Shown here piece after piece: positions 31,749 through 42,233 of a stretch of 64,000 bases of DNA (position 1 is its first letter; each line of letters begins with the position of its first letter). The position numbers and the translations under genes were made by a program. Under the pieces are notes generated by a model. The model saw nothing but the letters and a program-made list of their open reading frames with translations. It made no database searches and had not been told where the DNA came from. Source of the stretch: Companilactobacillus musae (GTDB lineage Bacteria > Bacillota > Bacilli > Lactobacillales > Lactobacillaceae). The stretch lies in assembly GCF_003967595.1 (NCBI RefSeq), contig NZ_BIFW01000001.1, forward strand, positions 186,001-250,000, in the 5' to 3' direction.

Positions 31749-32951
31749 ATGCAAATCAAACAACTTCCTGCCGATTTTAAAGCAGCATTACCAGTTTTAG
31801 AAAAAATTGAACAAGCCGGATTTGAAGCTTATTTTGTAGGAGGAAGTGTACGTGACCATATATTAGGCTTGCCAATACATGACGTTGATATTGCAACTAG
31901 TGCTTATCCAGAAGAAATCAAAGAAATATTCAAACGAACGGTGGATACTGGGATTCAACATGGAACGGTGACTGTTTTAATGGGGGATGACTCTTATGAA
32001 ATCACAACTTTTAGAACCGAGTCAGGTTATCAGGATTATCGTCGCCCCGACAAGGTTACTTTTGTTAGATCCTTAGGGGATGACCTGAAGAGACGCGATT
32101 TTACCATTAACGCCTTAGCTGTGGATCTTAATGGAAATGTAATTGATAAGTTCGATGGTTTAAAAGATCTTGATAAAAAAATTATCCGGGCCGTTGGCAA
32201 AGCTGAGGAAAGATTTCATGAAGATGCTTTAAGAATGATGCGTGCGGTGAGATTTCAGGCACAATTAAATTTTAAAGTTGAAGATAAAACAGCTCAAGCT
32301 ATTGCAGACAATGCACCTTTGTTAGAAAAAATAGCTGTGGAGAGAATTCGTGAAGAGTTTGTCAAATTGCTTCTAAGCCAGTCATGGCAAACAGGCTTTG
32401 CAGATTTTCTCAAATTAGGCTTGAGTGAGTATTGCCCCGGATTTAATGAACAAAAGTTGAAATTAGAGGAATTATTGGTACCTCAAAAACAAATTTTTAT
32501 GGATGAGGATGAAGCTTGGGTAGCAATTGGCTACGTTTTGAGTTTGAATCATGGGGAATTTAGTCATTTATTAAGGGATTGGAAAGTTTCAAATAAAACT
32601 AGGGAAACTAGTTTGAATACTCTAAATTTATTACATCTTTTTGATAGTCGTGATTTTGATCTATGGAATATTTATAAATTAGGTGTCGGTAATTTAGAAA
32701 GAACAATTGAACTTTGTAAAATGTTTGACATTGAATTTGACTATTCAAAATTACAAGAAAAAGTAGCTAAAATTTCTATCAAAAGTAGTCGAGAGTTAGC
32801 GCTTTCAGGAAAAGATGTTTGTGAAATACTAGGTGTCAAACCAGGTCCAATTATTGGAAAGTCAATGTCCCAAATAGAGCGAGCTATCGTGGAAGGAAAC
32901 GTTTCCAATAATTTTGATGATTTAAGACATTATTTGTTAAGTAATCAATAA
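31749..32951 (+). CDS. cca: CCA-adding tRNA nucleotidyltransferase
   Basis: Enzyme of 400 residues that adds or repairs the 3' CCA of tRNA. Class II nucleotidyltransferase signature GGSVRDHILGLPIHDVDIA with the catalytic DxD; RRDFTINALA, and the template motif EDALRMMRAVRF follow. ATG 31749 with GAGAGG upstream; a GTG five codons earlier is within that site. Confidence 0.95.
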   Translation: MQIKQLPADFKAALPVLEKIEQAGFEAYFVGGSVRDHILGLPIHDVDIATSAYPEEIKEIFKRTVDTGIQHGTVTVLMGDDSYEITTFRTESGYQDYRRPDKVTFVRSLGDDLKRRDFTINALAVDLNGNVIDKFDGLKDLDKKIIRAVGKAEERFHEDALRMMRAVRFQAQLNFKVEDKTAQAIADNAPLLEKIAVERIREEFVKLLLSQSWQTGFADFLKLGLSEYCPGFNEQKLKLEELLVPQKQIFMDEDEAWVAIGYVLSLNHGEFSHLLRDWKVSNKTRETSLNTLNLLHLFDSRDFDLWNIYKLGVGNLERTIELCKMFDIEFDYSKLQEKVAKISIKSSRELALSGKDVCEILGVKPGPIIGKSMSQIERAIVEGNVSNNFDDLRHYLLSNQ

Positions 32952-33004
32952 TGCTGTGGTATTATGAAAACAGTAAGTATTTTAGGATTCGAAAGGGTGA
33001 TAGT

Positions 33005-33469
33005 ATGACTAAACATGTTTTTAAAGAACTTAAATTCTACTTTAGAAATGAAGATACTTGGACAGTTAGCCACAGTGAGATGAGAGATATTTGGATCGCA
33101 CGTGTAACAACTAGTTACGGACGTATTAAGGGTGGACGTATGCAAGAGATTCATCCATGTAAGAGATTCAGAATTGAAATTTTACCAGAGGCTGACTATA
33201 TTAAAGATACTGACGTTTCTACAGATGCTATGGCTGACGGAATGTTCAATCGTATCATTAAATATCAAGATATCGAAAAATGTGATATTGTCTTTGAAGA
33301 CGATCAAGACAAAGACCCAATGCAAATTTACTTCCCATTCAAACAAAAGGATGTCGAAGGTTTGGACAACGCTTATCAATCTTCAGCAATTTCAAGTAAG
33401 ACTGGTAATCTCTATATCTCAATTGATCCAGAAAATACTGTTTACGATATTTATAAGAGTGATCTTTAA
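33005..33469 (+). CDS. Conserved hypothetical protein, 154 residues
   Basis: Soluble acidic protein starting at ATG 33005 after AAGGGTGA; the longer frame from 32951 has no site. No signal peptide. It has blocks FKELKFYFRNEDTWTVSHSEMRDIW and MQEIHPCKRFRIEILPEADY and looks beta-rich. It appears as an unnamed family in lactobacilli; I know no function. Terminator directly after. Confidence 0.7.
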   Translation: MTKHVFKELKFYFRNEDTWTVSHSEMRDIWIARVTTSYGRIKGGRMQEIHPCKRFRIEILPEADYIKDTDVSTDAMADGMFNRIIKYQDIEKCDIVFEDDQDKDPMQIYFPFKQKDVEGLDNAYQSSAISSKTGNLYISIDPENTVYDIYKSDL

Positions 33470-33472
33470 TTA

Positions 33473-33516
33473 AAAAACGGGACATTAGTTGAATTATTAA
33501 CTAAGTCCCGTTTTTT
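33473..33516 (+). terminator. Terminator after the 154-residue gene
   Basis: AAAAAACGGGACATTAGTT...AACTAAGTCCCGTTTTTT. Strong symmetric hairpin. Confidence 0.85.
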
Positions 33517-33533
33517 GTGGGAGGAAAATTAAA

Positions 33534-33704
33534 ATGGGGAATTTAAAAATTGGTTCAATAGTGTCAGTAATAGACCAAAAGGATGCAATGCATCAACAAA
33601 TCGGAGCGGTTGTCTATTATGACAAAAAACGTGAAAAAATCTTAGTTAGATTTGGTGGTGTGCAACAATTATATTATGATTTGAATCAGCTCCAAGAATA
33701 TTAA
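33534..33704 (+). CDS. Small protein of 56 residues
   Basis: ATG 33534 with GGGAGGAAAA site; TAA 33704. Opens MGNLKIGSIVSVIDQKD and continues IGAVVYYDKKREKILVRFGG, a pattern of short strands like a KOW/SH3-type barrel, as in small DUF2187-like proteins. It sits alone between two terminators. The good site and plausible fold support it; function unknown. Confidence 0.65.
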   Translation: MGNLKIGSIVSVIDQKDAMHQQIGAVVYYDKKREKILVRFGGVQQLYYDLNQLQEY

Positions 33705-33750
33705 TAGCTTATTACATGTGATAAAATAAAAGATGAAGAGCAACAATATA

Positions 33751-33780
33751 CCTCTATCTACTTGGGTAGAGGAATTTTTT
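33751..33780 (+). terminator. Terminator before the ABC-F gene
   Basis: CCTCTATC, five-base loop, GGGTAGAGG, then AATTTTTT. Confidence 0.65.
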
Positions 33781-33799
33781 ATTTATAGTGGTGAAATAA

Positions 33800-35698
33800 T
33801 TGAAAACCTTAAATATTTCTAATGCATCTAAATCATTCGGTGAAAGAACACTCTTTACCGATGTAACTTTTACAATTAATGAAGGTGACCGTATCGGTCT
33901 TTTAGGACTTAACGGAACCGGAAAAACTACCTTATTGGATGGTATTGTCAACAACAGCGATTTGAATACGATTGATGTTGAAAAGCCTAAAGATTATAAG
34001 ATTTCATATTTGAAACAGCAGCCAGATTTGGACGAAGATTCGTCAGTTATTGATGCTGTTTTTAATGGTAGTGGCGAAAAGTTCCAATTGATTCGTCAAT
34101 ATGAAAATTCTTTGACTGAATTCAATGCCAATTCAACTGATCAGAAGATTCAAAATGAGTTTTTCAAGCTTCAAGAAAAGATGAATGCTGCTGAAGCTTG
34201 GCAAATGGAGTCTGATGTTAAATCGATTTTAAATAAATTGGGCATTACTGAGTTAGATAAAAAGATCAGTGAGTTATCTGGTGGCCAACAAAGACGTGTT
34301 GCTTTGGCTCAAACTTTAATTTCTGAAGCGGACCTATTGATCCTAGATGAACCAACTAACCACCTGGATTACGAAGCAATCGATTGGTTACAGACTTATT
34401 TAAGTAAATATAAAGGTTCAGTTCTTTTTGTTACCCATGATCGTTATTTCTTAAATGAAGTTGCAACAAGAATTTTTGAAATTGAAAATCGAAATGTAAC
34501 TGAATATGACGGTAATTATGAGAAGTATTTGCAACAAAAAGCTACTAATGAAGAAGTTTATGCTTCAGAACAACATCATAAAACTCAACTTTATAAGCAA
34601 GAATTAAATTGGATGCGTGCAGGTGTAAAGGCCCGTGGAACCAAACAACAGGCTAGAAAAGATCGATTCAATGATTTAAAAGATGATTTACAAAATAAGC
34701 CTGATGTTCAAAAGGAAATGTCAATTGATATTGCCCAACAACGATTGGGAAATGATGTTTTTGATATTAAAGATGCTAATTTGAAATTTGATAAACATGT
34801 TATTTTGAATAATTTTAGTTACTTAGTTTCTCGTGGGGATCGAATTGGTATTACTGGGTCCAATGGTTCAGGTAAAACAACCTTTTTAAATACTATTGCT
34901 CAACAAATTCCTTTAGATTCAGGGGAAATTAAAACCGGTCAAACTGTCCGATTAGGCTACTATACTCAACATACTCGTGATATGGATCCAGATAAACGTG
35001 TTATTAGATATCTAGAATCTATTGGACAAGGTGTTAAGAACAACGATGGTTCTCATATGTCAGCTTCACAGATGCTTGATACCTTTAAATTTGATCATCA
35101 AATGCAAGGTGCATTTATCAGAGAACTTTCTGGTGGTGAAAAGCGTCGTCTATATTTATTGGCAATTCTTATGAATCAACCTAATGTTTTGTTATTGGAT
35201 GAACCAACTAACAATTTAGATATTGAAACTTTGACAATTCTCGAAAATTATTTGGAAAGTTTTAAGGGTACAGTTTTGGCCGTATCCCATGATCGCTATT
35301 TCTTAGATAAAGTAGCTGCCAAATTATTGATTTTCGAAGGACAAGGTCAGATTGAAGAAAGCTATGATTCTTATTCAGCCTATTTACAAAAAGCTACAGA
35401 ATTAAAGCAAGCCAAACATCATGAAGTAAAAGCTCAAAAGCATGAGGAAGTTAAAGAAAAGGCTGAGCAAAAGACTGAACCTAAGAAAAAATTAACTTAT
35501 GCTGAGCAAATGGAATTTGACAAACTTGAGCCTAAGATCGAAAAGCTAGATGACGAAATGGCACAATTGAAACAAGAATTAAATGATTCGTCGAATGATT
35601 ATGAAAAACTGATGGATTTCCAAAGAGAACTTGATGAAAAGACTGCAGAATCAGATAAGTTAATGGATCGTTGGGAATACTTAGGTCAATTTATTTAG
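33800..35698 (+). CDS. ABC-F family ATPase (Uup-like)
   Basis: Soluble protein of 632 residues with two ABC domains and no membrane part. Walker [10 protein letters not shown] and GSNGSGKTT, signatures [10 protein letters not shown] and [10 protein letters not shown], Walker [13 protein letters not shown] and [12 protein letters not shown]. The ABC-F linker lies at about 240-310, and a charged coiled-coil C-terminus ([22 protein letters not shown]) typifies Uup. ABC-F proteins act on the ribosome. TTG start after GTGGTGA. Followed by thyA 10 bp later. Confidence 0.9.
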   Translation: MKTLNISNASKSFGERTLFTDVTFTINEGDRIGLLGLNGTGKTTLLDGIVNNSDLNTIDVEKPKDYKISYLKQQPDLDEDSSVIDAVFNGSGEKFQLIRQYENSLTEFNANSTDQKIQNEFFKLQEKMNAAEAWQMESDVKSILNKLGITELDKKISELSGGQQRRVALAQTLISEADLLILDEPTNHLDYEAIDWLQTYLSKYKGSVLFVTHDRYFLNEVATRIFEIENRNVTEYDGNYEKYLQQKATNEEVYASEQHHKTQLYKQELNWMRAGVKARGTKQQARKDRFNDLKDDLQNKPDVQKEMSIDIAQQRLGNDVFDIKDANLKFDKHVILNNFSYLVSRGDRIGITGSNGSGKTTFLNTIAQQIPLDSGEIKTGQTVRLGYYTQHTRDMDPDKRVIRYLESIGQGVKNNDGSHMSASQMLDTFKFDHQMQGAFIRELSGGEKRRLYLLAILMNQPNVLLLDEPTNNLDIETLTILENYLESFKGTVLAVSHDRYFLDKVAAKLLIFEGQGQIEESYDSYSAYLQKATELKQAKHHEVKAQKHEEVKEKAEQKTEPKKKLTYAEQMEFDKLEPKIEKLDDEMAQLKQELNDSSNDYEKLMDFQRELDEKTAESDKLMDRWEYLGQFI

Positions 35699-35708
35699 GA
35701 GAGCAATC

Positions 35709-36659
35709 ATGCATAACGAACAACGATATTTAGATCTTTTAAAATATGTATTAGAACATGGTCATAAGAAAAGTGACCGTACAGGAACCGGTACAATCAG
35801 TACTTTTGGTTATCAAATGCGTTTTGACTTACAAGAGTCATTCCCACTTCTAACTACTAAGAAGATTCCTTTTGGACTAATTAAAAGTGAATTATTGTGG
35901 TTTTTGCATGGAGATACTAATATTAAATACTTATTAGAACATAACAATCATATTTGGGATGAATGGGCTTTTAAGAATTATATTGAGAGTTCAGATTATA
36001 CCGGTCCAGATATGACTGACTTTGGTCGTCGTCGTTTGATCGATGATGAATTTGCTCAAGCTTATAAGTATGAAAAAAGTAAGTTTGATAAAGAAATTTT
36101 GGAAAATAATAAGTTTGCAGCTAAATTTGGTAACCTCGGAGATGTCTACGGAGCACAATGGCGTCATTGGCAAAAAAGAGATGGAGGATTTATTGATCAG
36201 ATTATTAATGTGATTGATCAGATCAAAAAAACTCCTAATTCCCGTCGTTTAATCGTGAGTGCTTGGAATCCTGAGGATGTACCAACAATGGCTTTACCAC
36301 CATGTCATACGCTTTTTCAGTTTTATGTAAATGATGGCAAACTTTCTTGTCAATTGTATCAACGTAGTGGAGATCTTTTCTTAGGAGTGCCTTTTAATAT
36401 TGCTAGTTATGCTTTACTGACACATTTAATTGCTCGAGAAACTGGTTTGCAAGTAGGAGAATTTATTCATACTTTGGGTGATGCTCATATTTATTCAAAT
36501 CACCTTGAACAAGTTAAAGAACAATTAAATCGTAAACCAGTTAATGGTCCTCAACTAGAGATTACCAGTGACAAGAGTATTTTTGAAATTGATACAGAAG
36601 ATATTAAAGTTACCGACTATAATCCACAACCAGCTATCAAAGCTCCGGTTGCTGTTTAG
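35709..36659 (+). CDS. thyA: Thymidylate synthase
   Basis: ThyA, 316 residues, methylates dUMP to dTMP with methylene-tetrahydrofolate. Catalytic cysteine in [25 protein letters not shown] near the start and [17 protein letters not shown]. It has the longer insert (about residues 85-140) typical of lactobacillus ThyA. GGAGAG precedes the ATG; dfrA follows nine bases later. Confidence 0.96.
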   Translation: MHNEQRYLDLLKYVLEHGHKKSDRTGTGTISTFGYQMRFDLQESFPLLTTKKIPFGLIKSELLWFLHGDTNIKYLLEHNNHIWDEWAFKNYIESSDYTGPDMTDFGRRRLIDDEFAQAYKYEKSKFDKEILENNKFAAKFGNLGDVYGAQWRHWQKRDGGFIDQIINVIDQIKKTPNSRRLIVSAWNPEDVPTMALPPCHTLFQFYVNDGKLSCQLYQRSGDLFLGVPFNIASYALLTHLIARETGLQVGEFIHTLGDAHIYSNHLEQVKEQLNRKPVNGPQLEITSDKSIFEIDTEDIKVTDYNPQPAIKAPVAV

Positions 36660-36668
36660 GAGAATAAA

Positions 36669-37157
36669 ATGATAAGTTTTGTATGGGCAGAAGATAAAAA
36701 TCATATAATTGGCGTTGATGGTCATTTACCTTGGAAATTACCCAATGATATGAAACGCTTTAAAGATGTTACAACTGGGCATCCTATCGTCATGGGGAGA
36801 AAGACTTTTGAAAGTTTTCCTAATGGTCCGTTGCCTAATCGCTTGAATATTGTTATTTCTCGGAATTCTAATTATCAAGTTCCTAAATCAGTGGTTTTGA
36901 TTACTGATAAGGCGGAATTAACTGAACATGTGTCGGCTGATGAAGAGATAATGGTTATTGGTGGAGAAGGTATTTTTAGACTTTTTCAAAATGACGTTGA
37001 TCGATTGTATTTGACAAAAATCGATCATGAATTTGTTGGTGATACCAAAATGGTTGAAATTGATTATAGTAAGTTCGATTTGGTCGAAAAAAAAGAAGGT
37101 ATTGTGGATGATAAAAATATCTATCCATATACCTTCGAAACTTATCAAAAGATTTAA
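36669..37157 (+). CDS. dfrA: Dihydrofolate reductase
   Basis: DHFR, 162 residues, regenerates tetrahydrofolate used by ThyA. Motifs ISFVWAEDKNHIIG, LPWKLPNDMKRFK, GRKTFES and IGGEGIF. Coupled to thyA in an operon, as usual. Its stop abuts the converging yqfA gene with no terminator between. Confidence 0.95.
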   Translation: MISFVWAEDKNHIIGVDGHLPWKLPNDMKRFKDVTTGHPIVMGRKTFESFPNGPLPNRLNIVISRNSNYQVPKSVVLITDKAELTEHVSADEEIMVIGGEGIFRLFQNDVDRLYLTKIDHEFVGDTKMVEIDYSKFDLVEKKEGIVDDKNIYPYTFETYQKI

Positions 37158-37808
37158 TTAACCAACGTAAAAGTAAACTGAAAAATACATTAAAGCCGTA
37201 CCGATCATGACAAAAATATGCCAGATAACATGTATATATCTAAGATTTTTCATTAAGTAGAGACAGGCTCCTAATGTAAAGGCAATTCCTCCAGCTACCA
37301 GCAAAGCAATTCCAGTTGCTCCAATAGCGTGATAGAGAGGGTTCATTGCAATAATGATGGCCCAGCCCATCAAAACATAGAGCAAGGTTTCAAAGTACTT
37401 GAAACGACCTACATTGAAGATCTTGTAAAGAATTCCGCCAATAGCTAAAACCCAGATAAAGGCTAGAATGCTGTAGCCAAAGGCTGAATGCAAAGCAATC
37501 AAGCAATAAGGGGTGTATGTTCCAGCAATCATTAAAAAGATGGAACTATGATCAAATATTTGAAAAACACCCTTAGCTCTGGTGAAATAAAGACTATGAA
37601 AGAGCGTTGAACTTAGATATAAGAAGAACAAGGTAAAAGCGTAAATAAAGTAGGCTGTAATATTTAAAGGATTGCCTTGATGGAACCCTTTAATTAAAAG
37701 AAAAATCGATCCGATTATCGCTAAAATGATCCCGATACCGTGCGTTACAGCACTGAATACTTGATCAGTAATCAAATATGCTCGAGTAAAACTATGTTTT
37801 TTTGACAT
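37158..37808 (-). CDS. Hemolysin III / PAQR-family membrane protein
   Basis: Seven-helix membrane protein of 216 residues. PAQR motifs: FSAVTHGIG near the N-terminus, SSTLFHSLYF in helix 2-3, and IHVIWHIFVMIG with metal-binding histidines near the C-terminus. Bacterial members (YqfA, hemolysin III) are linked to membrane fluidity control. Minus-strand, single gene. Confidence 0.88.
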   Translation of the reverse strand: MSKKHSFTRAYLITDQVFSAVTHGIGIILAIIGSIFLLIKGFHQGNPLNITAYFIYAFTLFFLYLSSTLFHSLYFTRAKGVFQIFDHSSIFLMIAGTYTPYCLIALHSAFGYSILAFIWVLAIGGILYKIFNVGRFKYFETLLYVLMGWAIIIAMNPLYHAIGATGIALLVAGGIAFTLGACLYLMKNLRYIHVIWHIFVMIGTALMYFSVYFYVG

Positions 37809-38018
37809 TTTTAAAGCTCCAATTGTTTTTGACTAGTTACTTTAATTATTATAAACGTTTTAGGACTTTTCAGACAGTGGCAACATTTGTATAATTAATA
37901 CCGAATATTATTAGGTATAGATTTATTTTTGCAAATTGCACTGTGAAAGCAATTTTAAAAATATTTTTTGTTATAATTGAATTAATTAAGAATTAAAACC
38001 CTATGAAAGAGGGATAAA

Positions 38019-38861
38019 ATGAGTAAAGTAAAAATCCTTGCCGATTCATCGGTACAATTAACTCCAGAAGAGATCGAAAAATATAATATTAGTATTGTTC
38101 CATTAACAATCAGTATTGATGATAAGACTTATACTGACGGTGTGGATATCACAAGAGAAGAGTTTGTTCGTGAAATGGACGCTTCTAAAGATTTGCCAAA
38201 AACATCGCAACCTTCAATCGGTACTTTTATGAATGTGATTGATGAAGTACCCGCTGATTATACTGATATCTTGGCTTTGATGATGACGCCATCTATTAGT
38301 GGAACTATCAATGCCGCTAGACAAGTGGCTGATATGACTGATCGTCATGTGGAAGTTATTGATACTGAATTTACTGATCGTGCTCAAGGTTTTCAAGTTT
38401 TAAGAGCTGCACAAATGGCTCAAGAGGGTAAGTCGGTAGAAGAAATTAAGCAAGCATTGTCAGTTATACGTGATCATACTTATTTGTATATGGGTGTGAC
38501 AAGTATTGAAAATATTCTTCGTGGTGGACGTTTGAGCCGTTTTGCCGGCACACTTTCAACACTTTTAAATATTAATCTTGTTTTAACAGTTAAGAATAAT
38601 AGTTTGAATATTGAAAAACGTGGTCGTGGACGTAAAACGATTGAAAAATACATGGATAACGTTATGGAAGAAATCAAGAGTTTGAAGAATATCAAATCAA
38701 TTGGAATTTCATACGTTGATAATATGGATTATGTCAATGAGTTAAAAGAAAAATTGGCAGAGATCGTTCCTAATGTACCGCTTTTAATTAGAGTAACTAG
38801 TCCGGTTATTGCTACTCATGCTGGATCAGGAGCTTTCGCAATTGAATTTTATACAGAGTAA
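38019..38861 (+). CDS. DegV-family fatty acid-binding protein
   Basis: DegV domain protein of 280 residues (FakB type), which presents fatty acids to the FakA kinase. Start VKILADSSVQLTPEEI; the fatty-acid binding signature includes TSQPSIG and MTPSISGTINAAR; GRLSR later. Promoter with TTGTTATAAT 50 bp upstream, site GAGGGATAAA, and a terminator after. Confidence 0.88.
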   Translation: MSKVKILADSSVQLTPEEIEKYNISIVPLTISIDDKTYTDGVDITREEFVREMDASKDLPKTSQPSIGTFMNVIDEVPADYTDILALMMTPSISGTINAARQVADMTDRHVEVIDTEFTDRAQGFQVLRAAQMAQEGKSVEEIKQALSVIRDHTYLYMGVTSIENILRGGRLSRFAGTLSTLLNINLVLTVKNNSLNIEKRGRGRKTIEKYMDNVMEEIKSLKNIKSIGISYVDNMDYVNELKEKLAEIVPNVPLLIRVTSPVIATHAGSGAFAIEFYTE

Positions 38862-38889
38862 AAGCTGATGATGGCATCAGCTTTTTTTT
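38860..38889 (+). terminator. Terminator after degV
   Basis: AAAAGCTGATG, ATG loop, GCATCAGCTTTT then more T. The ypmR-like gene starts shortly after. Confidence 0.75.
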
Positions 38890-38906
38890 GAAAGATGGAT
38901 TAATAA

Positions 38907-39755
38907 ATGAAGAAGAAAAGTATTTGGATCATAGGATTAATTATTTTATTAGTGGCTATTAGTGGTGGAGCTTATTATTTTGTTCATAACAATCAGTCAC
39001 AAGTTACAGAAACTAAAACTGTTAAAAAAACAAAACCCAAGAAAAAAGTGATTCCTAAGAAAAAGAATATCAGTATTGTTGCCATTGGAGATTCTTTAAC
39101 ACAAGGGGTCGGTGATTCTAAATCTGTTGGCGGTGGCTATGTCACACGCTTAACGCAAAAAGTTCAATCAAAATACAAAGTAAAAGCTGAGTCACATAAT
39201 TATGGAGTGTCTGGTGATACTAGCCAACAAATTATGGCTCGAATCAAGTCTGATCAAAAAATGCATCAAGATTTGTCTAAAGCTGATATTATTACAGTAA
39301 CCGTTGGTGGTAATGACTTTATGCATTTATTGCAACGTAAGGGATTGGATCTCACAGCTGGTGAAATTGCTGACGAACAGGTTCAATTTGATAAACGTTT
39401 GAGTCAACTTTTAACTGATATTAGAAATTACAATAGCAAGGCACCAATTTATTTGATTGGAATCTATAATCCATTTAGCATTTATTTGTCTAATGTTAAG
39501 AATGCTAAGGTAGCCTTCATTAATTGGAATAAAGGTTCAGCAAAAGTTGCAAATAAATTCAACGATACCCACTTTATTGATATTAATAATTTATATCAAC
39601 CTAAGGGTATTACTAAGAAAATTCAAAAAACAGGATCTAATCCATATCTCTATAAGAAAGACCACTTCCATCCCAATGGGACCGGTTATGATATGATGAC
39701 AGACAAAGTATTTGAAGAAGTTAATGGGACAACAAAGGAGTGGCTTTACAAGTAA
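38907..39755 (+). CDS. SGNH/GDSL lipase-like protein (YpmR type)
   Basis: Protein of 282 residues anchored by one N-terminal helix (about 6-26) with the enzyme outside. SGNH blocks: block I GDSLTQG (Ser), NYGVSGDT, VGGNDF (Asn) and DHFHPNG (Asp/His). Substrates may be lipids or wall esters. With the following gene it forms the ypmR-ypmS pair seen in Bacilli. Confidence 0.88.
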   Translation: MKKKSIWIIGLIILLVAISGGAYYFVHNNQSQVTETKTVKKTKPKKKVIPKKKNISIVAIGDSLTQGVGDSKSVGGGYVTRLTQKVQSKYKVKAESHNYGVSGDTSQQIMARIKSDQKMHQDLSKADIITVTVGGNDFMHLLQRKGLDLTAGEIADEQVQFDKRLSQLLTDIRNYNSKAPIYLIGIYNPFSIYLSNVKNAKVAFINWNKGSAKVANKFNDTHFIDINNLYQPKGITKKIQKTGSNPYLYKKDHFHPNGTGYDMMTDKVFEEVNGTTKEWLYK

Positions 39756-39757
39756 TT

Positions 39758-40351
39758 ATGAAAAAAAATTATTGGAAATATGCATTTATTGCTTTGGCAG
39801 CAATTATTATTATTGGTTTAGGTTTTATTGGAACTAAGGTTTTGAGTTCACCAACTGAAAATTATCAAGTGTCATCGTCAATTGTCGATAAGAACAGTCA
39901 AGTTTTCACAGTGAATATGAATAAACAAGAAGCTAATAAAATGGCTCAGTATTATTTGAAGAATACGCTAAACGATGGTAAGACTGATTATCAATTGATC
40001 TTGAAAAAAGATGCAGAATTGACAGGTTCAATAAAATTCTTAGGTGCCAAGATTCACTTTACGATTTTGATGCAACCTTACGCAAAAACTAATGGGGATG
40101 TCTTATTAAAAGCAAAACAAATGAAAATCGGTGATTTATCGTTGCCAATTTCCTTTGTGATGAATTATATTAAGAATAGCTTTAAGACCCCAGAATGGGT
40201 CAGCATCAATGGTAAAGATAAGACAATTTTATTGAAGTTTACTAAGTTTACGACTAAAGAAGGCTATGGTATTCGTGCTAAGAATATCGATTTAGCAAAT
40301 AACAAATTGTCCTTTGAAGTAATGAATAGTAAAATTACGAATAATCAATAG
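39758..40351 (+). CDS. YpmS-family (DUF2140) membrane-anchored protein
   Basis: Protein of 197 residues with one N-terminal transmembrane helix (WKYAFIALAAIIIIGLGFIG) and a DUF2140 outer domain (VFTVNMNKQEANKMAQYYL). The start is ATG 39758 with AAAGGAGTGG upstream; the preceding in-frame ATG 39740 is inside the ypmR-like gene end. Unknown role, probably linked to the SGNH protein. Confidence 0.82.
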   Translation: MKKNYWKYAFIALAAIIIIGLGFIGTKVLSSPTENYQVSSSIVDKNSQVFTVNMNKQEANKMAQYYLKNTLNDGKTDYQLILKKDAELTGSIKFLGAKIHFTILMQPYAKTNGDVLLKAKQMKIGDLSLPISFVMNYIKNSFKTPEWVSINGKDKTILLKFTKFTTKEGYGIRAKNIDLANNKLSFEVMNSKITNNQ

Positions 40352-40363
40352 GAAGGAGTAGAT

Positions 40364-40588
40364 ATGAGACGCAGTTTTTATGAGTATTTAATGACTTTAC
40401 GCAATGTTGAAAGTGTAGAACCGGACGCTGAATTTGCTAATAATGCATTTCACGATTCATCTTTCCCAAAGCAAGAAGAGGACTATCAAAAGTTATCGGA
40501 ATATTTAGAATTGAATGCCGGATATCTGCCCAGCATGACGATTTTCGATGAAGTTTATCAAAAGTATCAAGAAGTAGATAAAAAATAA
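40364..40588 (+). CDS. YozE-family (UPF0346) protein
   Basis: Small cytoplasmic protein of 74 residues. [26 protein letters not shown] and [14 protein letters not shown] are the family pattern. GGAAGGAG precedes the ATG. Structure known for the family (SAM-like helical bundle), function not. Confidence 0.88.
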   Translation: MRRSFYEYLMTLRNVESVEPDAEFANNAFHDSSFPKQEEDYQKLSEYLELNAGYLPSMTIFDEVYQKYQEVDKK

Positions 40589-40611
40589 ATTAACAGAAAT
40601 AGGTGATGGTA

Positions 40612-41466
40612 ATGGCACTACAATGGTATCCAGGACATATGAACAAGGCAAAAAATCAGGTGCAAGATCGACTTAAATTAGTTGATATTGTACTTGAGAT
40701 TGTTGACGCACGTTTACCTTTTTCATCAAGAAATCCTGTTTTGGAACAAATAATTGATCAAAAGAAACATATCATCATTTTGAATAAGGCTGATTTGGCT
40801 GATCCTAAAGTTACTGCTGATTGGAAACTTAATTTTCAGCAAGAAGGTACTAATTCAATTGAACTGGATGCTAAACACAATAAAGGTTTAGGCAAAATTA
40901 AGAGCATGATTCGTTCAGAACTTTCTGAAAAGATTGCTCGTTATGAAAATAATGGTGTACAAAACTATCGTATCAAGGCTATGTGTATTGGAATTCCTAA
41001 TGTTGGTAAATCAACTATTTTGAATCGTATGGTAGGTAAAAATGTTGCTATTACTGGTAACAAACCGGGTGTTACCAAGAATCAAAATTGGTTGAAAACT
41101 AGTATCGGTATCGACTTACTAGATACACCTGGTATTTTATGGCCTAAAATCGATGATCCCAAAGTAGGTATGAAATTAGCTCTCTCAGGTGCCATTAAGG
41201 ATAAAATCTATGCTCCTGATGATGTAGCCATCTATGCTTTAAACTTTCTTGAAACTCATTATATGGAGCAATTACAGGAAAGTTATGGTTTAACTAATGC
41301 TGATATTTTCAATCATACAACACCAGAACTTTTAATGAATTTGACGAAAAAATTTGGGTATAAAGAAGACTATGATCGAGCATCACGTAGAATTATTGAT
41401 GATGTTCGTAAGTTGAAACTGGGACGATTGACGTTTGATGTTCCCGGGGAGTTCTATGAAGAATAA
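40612..41466 (+). CDS. rbgA: Ribosome biogenesis GTPase RbgA (YlqF)
   Basis: Circularly permuted GTPase of 284 residues needed for late 50S assembly. Motif order G4 NKAD, then G1 GIPNVGKST, then G3 DTPG. Start IQWYPGHM-like (LQWYPGHMNKAK). ATG 40612 with AGGTGA; three in-frame codons upstream are discarded. Overlaps rnhB by 11 bp. Confidence 0.95.
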   Translation: MALQWYPGHMNKAKNQVQDRLKLVDIVLEIVDARLPFSSRNPVLEQIIDQKKHIIILNKADLADPKVTADWKLNFQQEGTNSIELDAKHNKGLGKIKSMIRSELSEKIARYENNGVQNYRIKAMCIGIPNVGKSTILNRMVGKNVAITGNKPGVTKNQNWLKTSIGIDLLDTPGILWPKIDDPKVGMKLALSGAIKDKIYAPDDVAIYALNFLETHYMEQLQESYGLTNADIFNHTTPELLMNLTKKFGYKEDYDRASRRIIDDVRKLKLGRLTFDVPGEFYEE

Positions 41467-42229
41467 ATATACGATTAAAGATGTTAAAGAAATATTAATC
41501 GAGAATAATATTGATGCCGATTTATTAGCTGAATTGTCAGAAGATTCGCGGACTGGTATTAAAAAATTATTAGAGCAATATTATAAAAGACAAACCAAAC
41601 AACAAGAACTAATTGATCGTTTTCACCATAAAGAATTCTTGGAAAAGCCTTATTGGGATCGCCAACAAATTGTAGCGGGCGTTGATGAGGTAGGTAGAGG
41701 ACCGTTAGCTGGGCCAGTTGTGACAGCTGCGGTTATTTTGCCTGCCAACAACACACTTTACGAAGTTGATGATTCTAAAAAGTTATCGGCAAGTAAGCGA
41801 GCAGAATTGTACAAACAGATCTGTGCTCAAGCCATTGATATTAGTGTGGCCGTTGGTAGTCCTCAATTGATTGACACAGAAAATATTTATCATGCCACAG
41901 AATTGACAATGCGTGATTCTATTAATCGCTTGTATCTTAAACCAGATCATATTCTAGTTGATGCAATGACTATCCCAGTAGATATTGCTCAAACCAAATT
42001 GATCAAGGGTGACTCTAAATCTTTAAGTATTGGTGCTGCTAGTATTGTCGCTAAGGTGGCAAGAGATCGTTTAATGACGATGTATAGTCACAAATATCCT
42101 GAATTTGGTTTTGAACAAAATGATGGTTATGGAACAAAGCAACATTTAGAGGCTTTGTCACAAGTAGGCCGTACAAAAATTCATCGTTTGAGTTTTTCAC
42201 CAGTCAAAAAAATTAATAAATTGTATTAA
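41456..42229 (+). CDS. rnhB: Ribonuclease HII
   Basis: RNase HII of 257 residues, removes ribonucleotides from DNA. Catalytic residues in AGVDEVGRGPLAGPVV (D and E), DDSKKLS, VDAMT and KVARDRLM. GGGGAG precedes ATG 41456, which lies in the end of rbgA. Confidence 0.95.
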   Translation: MKNKYTIKDVKEILIENNIDADLLAELSEDSRTGIKKLLEQYYKRQTKQQELIDRFHHKEFLEKPYWDRQQIVAGVDEVGRGPLAGPVVTAAVILPANNTLYEVDDSKKLSASKRAELYKQICAQAIDISVAVGSPQLIDTENIYHATELTMRDSINRLYLKPDHILVDAMTIPVDIAQTKLIKGDSKSLSIGAASIVAKVARDRLMTMYSHKYPEFGFEQNDGYGTKQHLEALSQVGRTKIHRLSFSPVKKINKLY

Positions 42230-42233
42230 AAAT

